Below are positions 33,101 through 47,500 of a stretch of DNA of 64,000 nt, in pieces; position 1 is the stretch's first letter, and each line of letters begins with the position of its first letter. This DNA is from Agelas oroides. Taxonomy: Eukaryota; Porifera; Demospongiae; Agelasida; Agelasidae. The DNA lies in assembly GCA_949130485.1 (NCBI GenBank), contig OX422183.1, positions 3,732,136-3,796,135 on the forward strand, in the 5' to 3' direction. A program made the translations under genes and the position numbers. The notes under the pieces are model-generated. The model was not told the DNA's origin and searched no databases. It saw only the letters and a program-made list of their open reading frames with translations.

Positions 33101-36100
33101 TGTGTCAATGTATATCAATTCACGCTGTCAAGCTGTTGCTAACTCAGCACAGTTATACAGACACTGGTCTTTATCCTTTTACTGCACTCAGCAATTGTGT
33201 CAATGTACATCAATTCATGCTGTCAAGCTGTTGCTAATGTCTGCAGGGATTGCTACTTTAATTTTGTATAGTGCCATATCACATGGAGTAGTAATGACCT
33301 TGCTGTAACATAAAGGATGACTCTACTATTAGGAATTGCACACATGTCAATATATATAGCATGTTTCTCCTTGCATTAACACTGTATGGGTGACTTAAAA
33401 TAACGGTAATTGGATAAGTGTGAGTGAATCCTAGCCTTGTTCCCAAGCCTACGTGCACGTTTGCTACTGTGGGCCTGGTACATTTCGTCACATGATTAAA
33501 CTTGTTAATTAAGCATGGGCAGGGAACGATTGAAAAACGGCTGCACTTCTCTACCTTTCGTCAGAGCTTTTGTTTCAGCACTCAGTCTGTTGTATGAACG
33601 GGCTCTGAAGAGTAGCTGCAAGAAGTGTAGATTCGCTTTCTTCCTTTGTTTTCCAAGAGCTGCAACTGTCCTCGCCCACACAAAAATTCACCCTTCGACC
33701 ACCCTTCTACCCTAAACGTCACGCATGTGAGCAAATGTACTAGGCCCAAAGCTACCTTAAACGTGGCGCAATTGGGCCTGGGGACAAGGCTAAGTGAATC
33801 CCACACTAGTACAGTATGTTCAATGTCAAGTTTTCTGTATAATACAGTTTGGTCTTGTCAAATATTGCATATTATTTGCAATGGCATTCAAAAATTTTCA
33901 TACTCATTAACAACTATGTCCTCATGGACTGGTAGGAGAGGGAGGGAAGGGGTACTAGCTATGTCCTCATGGACTGGTAGGAGAGGGAGAGAAGGGGTAC
34001 TAACTATGTCCTCATGGACTGGTAGGAGAGGGAGAGAAGGGGTACTAACTATGTCCTCATGGACTGGTAGGAGAGGGAGAGAAGGGGTACTAACTCTCCC
34101 GATGCCAGGCTTCAGCAGCTCTGAGAAACATGAGAGCAGCATCACTGAGAGTGGAGAGCCAGCAGGTTAGGCTGCAGCGAAAAATGGGAGAGGAGAGCCA
34201 CTAGACTCTGTATGTCAGTGAGGCCAGGCTACAATGATGCTAATGGAGGAAGGCTGCTATATAGGTCTCTAGGTTACCAATAAGCCATACTGCAGCATTA
34301 ACTGCTAGAGGTAGGAGAGGTACATAGTGCTGTTTTGTATGGTTACCTTGCTAGCTCATACTTGCCCCATAATGAAGACCATATAAATGAGATATAAATA
34401 TTGCTCATAGTCAAACCCTTAAGGGTCACATGTTCAATAGCTAACAGTTACCTTTCAAGTACTGGGATACATCTGCCAAGTGAGGAACACTGTCTTCCCT
34501 GCATGTGTAGACAGTATGGTGCCCGAGTAAAGATGTGCTACCAGTATTAGATTTACCACCGTACTTAAGTACTTGAAATGTAGGAACATATAATGTTCAA
34601 CTGTAGCTTTAAATATGCATGCAGTTTAGCTACTTTGCATGCAGGTACTTGATAGCACCATGCTGTGAACAAGCTATTCTTATGTCACCGGTGCAATACT
34701 GAGCATTCATGCACTAATTAGAACAACAGAATCACCATAGTATATGGGCTTGCAAATGCAATGATGCAGATCAGGCTGAACAGCAGGTTGAGTTAGTAAT
34801 ATGAGAACATAGCCCCCTATAAACAGCTAGCTACTGAAGTGAGTTTGTATTCACTTAGCCAATGAAGGTCTGCAGACTTACTGAAATAAGTTTGTTCTCC
34901 TCCTATGCTAACAGGGGTGGGTGGGGCCCTGGGATCTTCCCCTCCACCAGAATTTTGAAGTTGATGATTGTTTTTGGTACACTGTAGTTATTAGTAGCTA
35001 ATTTCTAGCCTTTTGGGGGCTACAGAAGTAACCCCAGAGCATGTAAATTTCAAAACTTTCCTGAGGGAGCATCCCCTAGGGGATGTACGTAATTTCTCCC
35101 ACCCCTACCAAAAAATCCTGTATGAACCCCTGGCTAAGCTATTATTTAGTTTAACGTCAAGTGAATCAGTGGTGAATCCAGATTGGTTTCATGGTTTCCA
35201 CTGAAACCCCCTAGAGATGAATCTCTTCAATTGTGAAGTCGGGATACTAGAGTACGCACATGCATGGTTGCGCTGTGCACAATCAGTCCGTAAAATGCTT
35301 TACATGTGTGGCAGTCCCGAATAGAAATCGAATATTATTCTGTCGCGTATTTCGAGCGCATCACCGAGTTTGACACGCTGTAGCGCTAAGCTTCCGCTAG
35401 GGGCGGAGCTCATACGCGCTTCGTAGACATATCAGATATTCATGCGTTTACATAGCGCATATGAGCCCCGCCCTTAGCGGAAGCTCAGCGCTATAGCGCG
35501 TCAAACTTGGTGATGCGCTCGAAATACGCGACGGAATAATATTCGATTTCTATCCGGGACTGCCACATGTGCGTTATTTGAAAACCGAACTATCGTGAGA
35601 AAGTTGAGAGCATGTGAGGCTATAACTACATCAATTTTTAAAAAGCAAGTAGTATCTTCTTTATTCATCAAGAAAGCAAGGTATAAATGGCACAAGCACA
35701 GATACTATATACTCTGCCAAGTGTAAAGATTTATGGTCAAAAGTAATAATACTGAAACGGTTAGCTATGAAGGAGGGGTCTCAGTGAGGTAAAACTTATA
35801 TCATTGAAATCCTTGGGAGATAAGTATAAAAGTTATCGGAAGGGATTTTCCACTTTCACTTTCATTAAGGAGATGTAGACAACAAAAAACACTTTTTCAT
35901 GGCCTCACATTGGCCTAGCGGCAAAGACTGTGGACTGGCAAGCTGAGATGCAAAGTCCAGGGCCTAAAATTTGAGTGTGGAGCAACTAACCCAGTTGCAG
36001 TGGAAGAGTGCTTGCATAAGCACGTTCCAGCTAGGGGGATCTGGGGGCATGCCCCCCCCCCCCATCCCCCCTCAATGAAAATTTTAAAATTAGATGCCCT

Positions 36101-39100
36101 GGGATTGCTTCTGAGCCCATTTCAGGACCACAAATGCCACTAAATGTTCCCAGACTACACAACCCTGTTTGGGAACAAGAATACACTGAGGCAGCACATA
36201 GTCTGGGTATGATCGTGAGACACAGCAGTAGCGGAGCTATTATTGTGCATAATGCAGTGAAGTAAGCAACTAACCCTACAGCATTTGCAACTAACCTGCA
36301 GCTTGGTGCAACTAACCTACTGGACGCAACTAACCCATAATTTTAGGCCCTGGCAAAGTCAATGCCCACTCTCTGCACTTTTAGTTTTTCTTTTTCTTTT
36401 CTTCCTAACTTATTTTGCTCTTGATCGGTTCTGTTTTTACTTCTATTTCACTAGGCATCTATTTGACTGTCTTTTGTAATTATCTGCATTATGAAAAAGA
36501 TATTAATAAATACACATTTGGGCATGATTGGCTGGGTTAAAGCTGTGCTATCTCTGTAGCCAACCGCAGGACAGGAGTGACGCTCCAGAAGTACGGTCCT
36601 TGAACTAAAGCCAGTATATATATATATAAATATATGATTGTTTCTTGCTTTGTGTGGATATTAGTCTATTTCACAGCCTCTGCGAACAAAGTACACAGTG
36701 CGAACCGCCAAATCCATTCTGAGACTCCATGTTCAAATTCCTGGATCCATCACTGTGAATTAGGCTGCTTATGTTAAGCACCCCTAGGCTCCCAATAATC
36801 AATCAATGTGGAAGCCATACACAGTAGCTAGACTGCTGTCCTCATTCATCACTGTATGTACATTAGCCTCATTCCCAGTGCATGAAAATAGGGTGAGTAA
36901 GAGTGTGTAACTTCTTGAAACCAGTGGAATTTCCTGCGTGTACTGAAAATAGAATGTTGTCTAACGTATACAAATTTTCATGGATTCTCAGTGTGTGCTT
37001 GTGTTGGTTATGGCAGGTATATAGCTGCTGTGAAGGCTCATGACAACTACTCAAAGATGTAAAAACTTTCCTAATATTACTACGCGTGTGCTACTTCAGG
37101 GGCGTAGGAAGCAAAAATATAGTGGTCTGACTATAGAGGCTGTGAAGCAGCTGAGTTTCTGCACGAAGCGTGGAAAAAAATTTTCACCCCTTTTTTCTGA
37201 AGGCAGGAAACGCTCTCATAGTATCTCGTTGCATTTACGTATAAAGTTTAGTTACTGCCATAAATTGTGTAAATACGGACAGCATGCCATTGAACTACAG
37301 CAAACGAACTGGAAACAATCACACATGACAAGTTATGCACGTGTGCATCCATACTAAAGTATGTGGGCGTGTCCCGTCGAAGAAAAAGTGGTCCGGTTAT
37401 AGCCGGCCCAGCTGGAGCGGCTCCTACGCCCTTGTACTTATACTACATGCGAGAGATTCTGCTGTTACTATAGTAACTATGGAGAGTTACACACTCTTAC
37501 TCCCCTATTTTTTATCTGCTCTTATATACAGGGTCAAGAGCGCATAAGAACGGGTGGCTAGAGTAAGAGCGTGTAACTACGTAAAATTCGAAACCGTGCG
37601 GAATTTACTGCCAGTACTAAAAATAGTAACACGCCCTGCGCACGCTGCGTTGACATAAGCCATTATGCATTGTTGCTAAGCACACACGTGACCGGGTGTT
37701 CTGTTTTTAGTACGGTTCAATAATTTTGCCCGGACTACGGGCTTCTATTGGAGTTACACGCTCTTACTCTAGCCGCCTGTTCTTATGCGCTCTTGCAGGG
37801 TATATGTATACTTACCTGAATCCACAAGCCTCAAACAACTTGGGGAACTGGTCGTTGTACTCCTTGCAGGCATGTGTGGGATAGAGCTCTTTATTTTTCT
37901 TGAGAACTTTACCCCTAATAGAAGAGGATAGTGTCACAAATCATATCATTATGCTATAGCACATTCTTCAACCGTTATATCTGTAGCTTGTCTGCTATTG
38001 TCACTGCACCTACAGGCTTCATCAGGGGGGGGGGTCACAGGGAAATACCCTCTGCTAACCATAATAAACAGGGGTGGTAGAGTCACTTTAAGATGGGGGG
38101 CGGGGGGGGGGCAAAGTTTGGTAAAAGTGCGCCGAACTTTTTTTTTTACCTAACTAAAAATTCGTAAGGTAGTATGTTTATAGTTAGAGTCCAAGCCCAA
38201 AGGATGTACGGGGAATACATGAGGCTGTTTTGATAGCAGTCCGAGGGCGAAGCCCGAGTGCTATCAAAAACAGTCGAATGATTGGACTCTAACTAATTTG
38301 TAGCCCAGTAAACAGTCGAATGATTGGACTCTAACTAATTTGTAGTGTTTACTGTTAACAGTAAACACTACTAACTTGACTTTTACAAATCGCCCATATG
38401 TGTCCCACAGGGAGTAATAACCATGCAGTGCGGCCTTTCAGCAGGTAAACAGAAATTGACTGTAATTTGTGTAGCGGAGTAGTATGCAGGTTACCAAGGG
38501 AACTTGGCGCATGCGCGAACAGTGTGTACCAGGCTCTCTTCCCACTCCCCCGCACAAGAGCCTGGGAACGAGGATAGACTTTTACAAGTGGAAACTTCAT
38601 GTGTGTAGAGAAGTGTCGTCTGGGTGATATTTTACAGGATTTCCTGGGTGACATATAGAACATCACAAGGGAAATGCTGTGCTGTTCTTGTGTATACGAG
38701 TGTATACAAGCAGCTGCTCTAGTGAATATAGCAGCAGTAGTGGTGCCTTTGAACTTCCCACGCAGTGGGCTACAAACGCACATACACTGGACCACGACTG
38801 CAGTTATTATGTCAGACGCTCTTGCCATTAAGCCACTTGGACCCCTGGCAGAGAAGCGGAAGACAAGCTACATAAGCAGCATTGCCTAGAGGCCTCAGCC
38901 GAATTCCAACTGATTCAGCAAAAAACATCATTCATTATTCATGAGCACCTACTGTCATTTACAATAAATAACATCAAGTCTCTGAATTTTCACCACCAGC
39001 CCTTGGTTACGGCTACTAGGACTGCTAGGAGGACTACGTGTCATGACTGGGCCTTTAAAAAGGTTGCAAAATTCAGCCAGGATTTCAGTTCAGTCCAGCC

Positions 39101-42100
39101 TTGAGAGAGTGAGAATCAACGACAGTAGGCACTCATTATTCATGACCGCCTACTGCCGTTTACAGTAAATAACATCAAACCTCTGATTCCACTGCAGTTA
39201 TTATGCAATTGTAAAGGAACGCTTAAATGAGTTTGCAAGTACATGCTCCCTATGTGAAGGAATGCGAGGATTGCTGAGCTAGAGTACTCCAGTACTGTTC
39301 ACTTGCATACCTGCATATTCACGTTTACGCATGCTAAAACTCCACCCCCTTCACCCTGCGGGATCATTCATTATCATCTTTAGCTGTTTGTTGTGTTTTT
39401 CTTCACTACCACTACTCTATCCCACTTCTTCTTTGGTTTTTAACAAACTCAGCTTTCTCTTGATCTTGTTTAACAAACGTACAACGGCACCTGTACAATT
39501 TAATAATTTCATATTTTCCCCTGCTCCACCGCCCCTGATAAAAATAACATCTTTAACTGTAATCACGCAGGCCAATACTGCAGCAGCTATGTATACTATC
39601 AGTTTATCTATCCAACCATGTGCAGCATGTCCCAGTGCTAATTAACTCACCATGTTTCTATCTCCTCCTTTGTATACTCAATTTTAGGAAATGGGTCTCC
39701 ACTGGGGGATAAAGAATACAAAGTGCTAGTAATGAACAAATTATAGATGGTTTTCATGGGGCGTGGCTTCACTTCAAGAGTCAGGGTCTGCTAGTAATAC
39801 AGGCTAGTAAGCGCTACGTTGAGTCTTTACCATCATCATCAGTGCTGAAAGATAAAAGAAGCTGCTTCTCACAAGGTGAAAGGTTCACTGTACAGCTGCC
39901 TCTTTATCGCGCTTGCCCTCCAGAAGTAGGACGCTTAATTGGCATTTGGAAATCATCTATAAGGTATTCAGTCTGTGTGGTGATTTGCTGCTTGAGCTGG
40001 GAGCTTTTAACTAACAATTGGAAGTACATGTTGCTAGGACACTGCCCTCATAAAGTAACATCTGGCAAAATGTAGCCCAGGATCTGCACTCTTCATTTAT
40101 AGCTTTTGCTCTGATCAACTGTGTTCAATCAGAAATACAGAATTATATGTGCATGTTTTTCCAGCTACTGATTTTGGATCAGTATTTAATTGTCATGCAT
40201 GGTCCAGATCTGACTCCATGTGAACAGCCCTCGGATTTGCAGAAATGGTTCAACCCATTCCTTAATCCAGCCTGACTCCATGCCACACCCACCACAGCTG
40301 GCCAGCCTTGTAACTGTACCGTATTTTCTCAAATTAATTCCACCATGCACTCTTATATTTACACCACCCCCCCTTTTCAGCTCCAAATTGAGTTAAAATG
40401 TCCTAATTAAGTCGACCACCCCTAACTCATTCCCTGATTCAATTAAATCGACCACACTTTTAGGTCACAATGTAAGTACAGGAAACTTGTGGGGTTTGTC
40501 CTACATTGACTCTGAGAGGCCAGTGGATAGTGACCACCCCCACTTCCGGCATTCTAAATTGATTTAGACCACAGAACCTGAAACCCTAAAATTGTGGTCG
40601 AGAAATTGTGGTCGAGAAAATAGGGTATTTCCGCTTGCTGCAGCGCTGAAGGCCAGATTGCAGTGATGAAAGGTCAGTTTCTCGATTCCATTAATGGAAA
40701 TAATGTAATTGCGAAAACTGACCCTTCAGAGCTCATGAGGGCACTGCCAAGGACTAAGTTGCACCACTGATTAATACTCTAAATACTTAAGTATTAAGCC
40801 ATAATAATTAACACACGGAGATGAGGCTCATAGGCCACCGTCTTTCTGCTAGTGTCTGGTTTTGCAATTGGGTTGATGCTCAAACATTAACACAATCGTG
40901 AAACCGACCCTACAGAGGTAGCATACTAGGTCTTACTGCTGAGTGATCAGTTTCACATTTGCGCCAATGGCCCGACCAGTCACGAAATGGAGCCACTTTC
41001 ACAATTGCATGCTGCGCAGTGGGTGACTTTGCATAACATCTAGGCCTGTTTTATAAGGGAGATGTGGTTCGTTGATTGCTCATCAATATCACAAAACTGA
41101 CCTTGTGAAATTGCATGCACGTTACTTGCAGTGAATATGCTTAGCAGGTACTTAATGCGAAGCCATTCTAGGTGTTAGGTGTAATTCAGCTAACCACACT
41201 CCACCACAATGGGATGTAAGTATGCGAGAATCCGTATCAGTACTACAAGTCACGTATCAGGTACTACAAGTCACGTATCAGGTACTACAAGTCACGTATC
41301 AGTACTACAAGTCACGTATCAGGTACTACAAGTCACGTATCAGTACTACAAGTCACGTATCAGGTACTACAAGTCACGTATCAGGTACTACAAGTCACGT
41401 ATCAGTACTACAAGTCACGTATCAGGTACTACAAGTCACGTATCAGTACTACAAGTCACGTGAGAATCTGTATCAGGTACTACAAGTCATGCGCGCTGCG
41501 CCTGAATGTGCAATGAAATTGAAGGTTCGTATGATAAAATCATTATCACTATAGTACCAAGCTATACCGGAAAAAATATCACTCGTTTGTTGCCGTTGGC
41601 ATGCACTCGTACCAATACAGAAAGCGTCTTTGTACTATGGTGATAATTATATATTCCTTTGTTCCAAAATTTCCTTCTTTCGTGTGAATATGGGTTCCCC
41701 GACAGACACTGCAGTAGTCTATCAAGCTAGACCCTCTCTCACCCTCCAGAAAGGTGAGAGATGGTCTAGCTTGATAGACTAGCACTGTAGCTACAGAGGA
41801 ATGCTACTACACCAGCTGGGTGATAACTAGATTAGATGTACAGGCTACTACAATACCACAACATCTGGCTACATGTGTGGTATGGCAGTGTGTATGGTTA
41901 CCATGCCAATTAACTGGTTACTGGATTTGCTTGTTGCCTTATGCCCACTAGCCAGTTGTCATGGTTACATGCAAGCTATTATACCAAGTAGGTAACCATG
42001 GATATAGAGTGGTCCAGCCATAGTGGCTATGAAAGAGAACTCCAGAAAACAATTTGATCCCTAAGGCAGGAAGCACTCTCGTAGCATTTTGTTGCATTTT

Positions 42101-44510
42101 GTACTATGCATAGTTCTTGCTGAAGGCACTTAGTGTATTAATCGCAACTACGAAGTAAGAATTAATGGCCAATGAGCTAAAAAACCTGCTGCACACAATG
42201 AGTCATGCATGACATTGTGCATGCGTAACAAATGTGTGGGTGTGTCCTAGGTATTGGCAAATTATGCTGGCATGATTTCAAGCATAATAAGTACCTTCTA
42301 GCATAGGAGCATATGCTAGCATGTTAAGAAAGTAAATCAAGGATGTACATCAGCCTTTCTTGTCAGCTCCCGTGGATTTAGGATTCTTGACTAAGCCAAT
42401 CTGCATGCCAAATCTGATTTCGTTGGAGGGTTTAGTTTTTCCAGAACAGAACACTGAGGGTAGTAACACTTTGGCTGAGTCAGTTGAGTCAACTCTATAA
42501 TAGCACTGTCAGAACACTGAGGGTAGTAACACTTTGGCTGAGTCAGTTGAGTCAACTCTATAATAGCACCATCAGTATCAATATCAGACATTGCCGAATA
42601 CACTGCGTCAACTCTCAACTCAACTCTATAGTATCAATATCAGACATTGCCGAATACACTGCGTCAACTCTCAACTCAACTCTATAGTATCAATATCAGA
42701 CATTGCCGAATACACTGCGTCAACTCTCAACTCAACTCTATAGTATCAATATCAGACATTGCCGAATACACTGCGCATGCATATACACAAAACAGTCAAG
42801 CTACCAGCATAATACTGAGCATATAAATAGGAGGGTTTTACCAGCAATGATGGCATAGCATAATAGTAGCCTTGTTCCCAGGCCCCGCCCAGCTTTCCGT
42901 CGCTTGCAGTATGGATCGGAAAAGCCGTGGAGAGCCTGGTATCTTTTCTCACATGAGCATGACGTAATCGGAAAATGGCGAAATTTTGCAGAAGTAACAG
43001 GCTGCGTTTGGCGTATTTTAAACCGACTACACGCTCAACGCTTGGTGTGTAAGACAGTCGCCTTCTGCTAGCTAGATATGTGTGGTAAGTTACCTGATAC
43101 CTTGGCTCTTTTCGCTGTTCTGGGCCCTGTGCGCCCACGCACAATTAAACCCTTTCTACCATCCTTTCTATGCTGACATCACTCACGTGAGAAAAGATAC
43201 CAGGCCCTCTCCCACTTTGCCGTACTAATAAGCGACGGAAAGCTGGGCGGGGCCTGGGAACGAGGCTAGCATAATAGGGCAAAGGGTGAGCATAATTCGC
43301 CAATGCCTAGTGTGTCCCATCACGAAAACAGTGGTCTGCTCATGGCACTCCCGGTCTGTGTTTGAGCTTCTTGATGCAGACGGCAGCAACATTGTCTCGG
43401 CCGAGGAGTTTGAGACCAGCCAGTGCTGCTCCTACGCCTTGCCATTAGCTATCACACACACCAAGTTAATATAATTACGTAATTATCTCTCCAGTTCAAT
43501 CAATTGAGCAGTGCAGCCTGTATTATACTCTAAGTCCCACCACGAGTCTATCTAGCTTAAAGAGATAATTCCAGCAGAGAATGTCAGCTTGAGCTCTGCA
43601 AATTTCAAATTCATATAGCTTTCATGGAACACACTGTATCAGACAGCTAGCTAATTAGTCAAGCATACAGTAATTATTCAGGAAGTACCCACATTCATAA
43701 AAATGTCATAACAACCATGCAGGCAGGTACACAGTGATTGCATCTACACACATACTTACTAGCGGTAGTTCTGTGCAACTTCAGCTATGAATTCCCTTCG
43801 TTTCTTGTATTCTGTATCTCCATACCCCTGCAAATAAAGAACACATTAATTTCTTCTAATTACGAGCAAAGTAACCGCACCCCAAGATGCTCACGGAAGG
43901 TTAGTGTTGCGTGCAAGTTTACCCTGGCTCGAACACTTAGTTCAGTGAGGTAAATCTAATTACATGAATTACAGCAGCATCCATGCAAATGTATACTGTG
44001 GCCCGTAGCAGGAAATTCTGAAGGGTGGGGCGCAATCATGCTATTGACTGTTGGAACTAGCTGTGTAGCGGCCATGGGGGCAGATGCAAGTGGGGTGTTT
44101 TCCCCCTATTGCACAAACAGTGGAAGCTCAGAGAATAAATCGTTTTTGAAAGCCTTAGATGAAACCTTCGCGTCAATTCCTAGCATACATCCAGCTAAGC
44201 GATAGTAGCCTCGTTTCTCCCATAGTGTGGCTGTGATTGTGACAAAGATGTATATTCGTTTTTACACATATACGTAATAGTACTGTGATGTTGCCACAAT
44301 CACATGATAACTTAACGTGCAGTGTCGTAATGCCGATCGTTTCGTTCCTTTCACAGTGCACTGCAGCAGCAAAACTACTTCAGACGACGGTGATTCTTCT
44401 ATGGCTAGTGGACTACTTATGAATGGTAGAGTTTGTGAAGCTAGGCGTTGTAGTAGACTTTTCTTTAGACTTCCAAAAGGGGGTGGTTGTGCGAATCCCC
44501 TCGAACCCCC

Positions 44511-44541
<31 letters not shown>

Positions 44542-47500
44542 ACCCTCTTCCTATGGGCCTGATACTGTCTAAACATTTGGTACCTCCAAGAACAAAATAG
44601 AATAGAAAACAACACAACATCACAGGAAGCTACTAAAATAACACGGCTACAGTGCCACAATACAGCTGAAAATGCAAAGATTGGAACATACAGCTGCAAT
44701 GACAGATAAACCTCATTTAATAGGACTGCCTGAGAGAACTTGTGTGATTTTAAGTAGCTCATGAGCAATCCCCAGTGCTACCAAGTACTACAGGTAAGTC
44801 ATACTATTAATGATTGTGCATAGCTACCACTATACCCTTGACTCATGAGTCAGTGTGGCATGCAATGCTAACATAATGCCTGCAATGCCATTACCAAACA
44901 AAGAGAGCTTCATGAGGAATTTGTAATACACGATTCTGCTTCCTGCCTCCAAACAAATAGGGGTGACAGGTGACAATGGAAGTTACTCACTGAAGTACAT
45001 TTTCTAGAATCATTCCTGCTAGAGCATTCGATCCTGCTATAATGTGAGTCTTTTCTGAGATAGCAATTTAAGATATGGTCTGTTATTTATTTGCAAGTAA
45101 AGTGTAGTTCTACACCATTGTAAACAGGAAGTCATAAATTGCAGTCACTGAATGCTGTCTTCCCCATAAAAAAAGTTTCATGTACATACATGCAGCAAGA
45201 CCCTGTCAAGAGTGCATAAATAAAATTTCCCCTCCTGGGGGCAGGGTAACTTTATGTATGTGCTTTTGACCTGTACATAGCTTACTGGATGGTCAGGAGT
45301 AAATTCTTCTCCATAATTAAATACTGTCTTGCAAGCCCTCTCAAGGTCTTGGATACGTCTTGGAAACCAGGGAACTTGCAGTTGAGCAGTGGGTTTCTGG
45401 TAGTAAATACAATAAATGCAGCTGTAATATGTACTATGATATAAGTGAGAACATAATACCACACAACTTATCCTACACCTTGCAAAGGCCCTATGCAAAC
45501 ATATGTTACTATGGCAACTAGGACGTGTGTTAAACTTAAAGTGCACAGTAGCATGCCATTTTTAACAGAGTGAGGGCCATTTTGCTGTTGCTGTATGGTG
45601 TGCATTTGTTTTTAGTTCTTCTAATGGTGTTGCTTGTAATAGGTTTAGCGCTGTATACGTAAAAGTTCCCGCCAGTAATCTCGGCAATGCTTGTTTTGAA
45701 TAACGAGATGCAGGTACAGTCTTTCTTGGTGATGCAAGTAGGAAAGAAAGCAAAATAATTATTTTATATACGTACACCAGGAGTGCAGCACACTATATAC
45801 GTACACCAGGAGTGCAGCACACTATATACGTACACCAGGAGTGCAGCACACTATATACGTACACCAGGAGTGCAGCACACTATATACGTACACCAGGAGT
45901 GCAGCACACTATATACGTACACCAGGAGTGCAGCACACTATTTTCAACAGTGCACTGGTTGTTCTTTGTAGCTCATTGGGAGTCTTCAATATAATTAACT
46001 CTCACCCTTGGGGCGGTGGTTCGGGACTGTATAATCCTTAAAAAACCATCCTTACTTCGGTGTGTTCTGACTCCAATTCATGAGTGGTAACAGCACCCAC
46101 AATATCCTTCAGTCTCTTCTCGAGGACTGGCAGAATGTCTCTTGAGCACTTGCTCTCCAAAAAAACGTCATATTCACTCTCTGGGTTTGTCTTTGACGGT
46201 CGTGTCTCAATGTGCTTAAGAATGATGCCCAGTTCCTAAGATAGGGAATAAAAACTGACTTCAGTGAACAATGTTGAAGTAGAGAACAAAATTAATGTTT
46301 ATACTTTCCCCTACAACAGTTAACAGAGGAACAATAATGCATGAAGCTAGCTCCAACTATTTAGTACTTGTGCTCTTTCTTTTAGTGGAAGATGTGTAAA
46401 TCTACCTCTTGTGGAATTTTTTCATGGAAGAAATATAGTGTAGCCAACAGGAAAAGTGCTAGTTGTATGGGCCACCTCACACAAGGTTAAGTTCGACCTA
46501 AAAACAAGCCTATAGCAGATTTGATAAACTTGCCCAGTCTACTAGCTAGCTGAGAATCTTGTTGGTGTGGGATAGATGTGTTGATATGCATGCAAATGCA
46601 CGTCTCCTAGCTGGCTGATTGGGGCTGTGCTTCACTCTCCAAAATAGGTGATTTAAGCCAATCTCTTGTGGCAGCTTATGGGCCTCAAAAGGCTGCTAAT
46701 GAATACCGAGTACCAATTCTTTTCGTAACCCTTTGTAATAACTTTTGGTTGAAGAAGACGGTGGGCTTATTTCGGAGACTATACGGTATTAACTAGTCTC
46801 GTTCCCAGACCCCCCTTCAAAGAGGAAACTGGTGAATACAGTACATCCTCACACAGTGGGCTAGCTGTTGCCATGGATTCCCCTAAAAGCAAAGCCTTTG
46901 AAGTCTCTTGCTGGGTTTCAGTAAATTGGAAGGTGTGCTAAGTATAAGAGTAAAGCTAAGTGTTTGCGGTAAGGAAGCCCAGTAAAGGTGAGATAATTGG
47001 CACATCAGCCAATCAGATTGTGCCGCCGAAATTTCATGGAGGTTTAAAAATGTTGTACCACCTTATTTCTTCAATTAGACGCCGCCCTCAAATAGTAGCT
47101 GCATAATTGGGAGCTCCAAGTGAAATAAATGCTGCCCTCGAATAGTACATGTAGCTGCGGCTAGTATTAGGATTGCGTGGATTATGCTGGCATAATTTTG
47201 TGAATAATTGGTATCAGAAAGCATTGAGCATTATGCGGGAATAAATGGTACACTTTGAGCATAATGTGTCTGTGGTAGACTGGTAGTCTCGTCCTCAGAT
47301 CGTGATCCCAGCCCGAGACTGTGAAGTATCTTGTCCCATGCCCTGTTGGTAAGCGGCAAAGTAAGGGAGGCTTAGGGAGCAATGATCAACAATCGCAGAG
47401 TTTGGTGGACTACATTGAACTTTCCATAAGTTACAGTTCAATGGTTGATGAACTGCCATCCTGTTTCAATTTACTCTTTCTGTACAGTGTAAAATAATTA

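Noticed and set aside
35890..35960. Second tRNA-like sequence (ttggcctagcggcaaagactg)
   Set aside because: Only a box A-like part is present; no acceptor stem or box B could be paired.
42752..43144. A 130-codon minus-strand frame
   Set aside because: It lies within the arms and interior of the MITE 42867-43268 and an adjacent minisatellite; no protein features.
45779..45943. CRISPR-like array
   Set aside because: The 29-bp units are contiguous without spacers, in a eukaryotic intron; it is a minisatellite.
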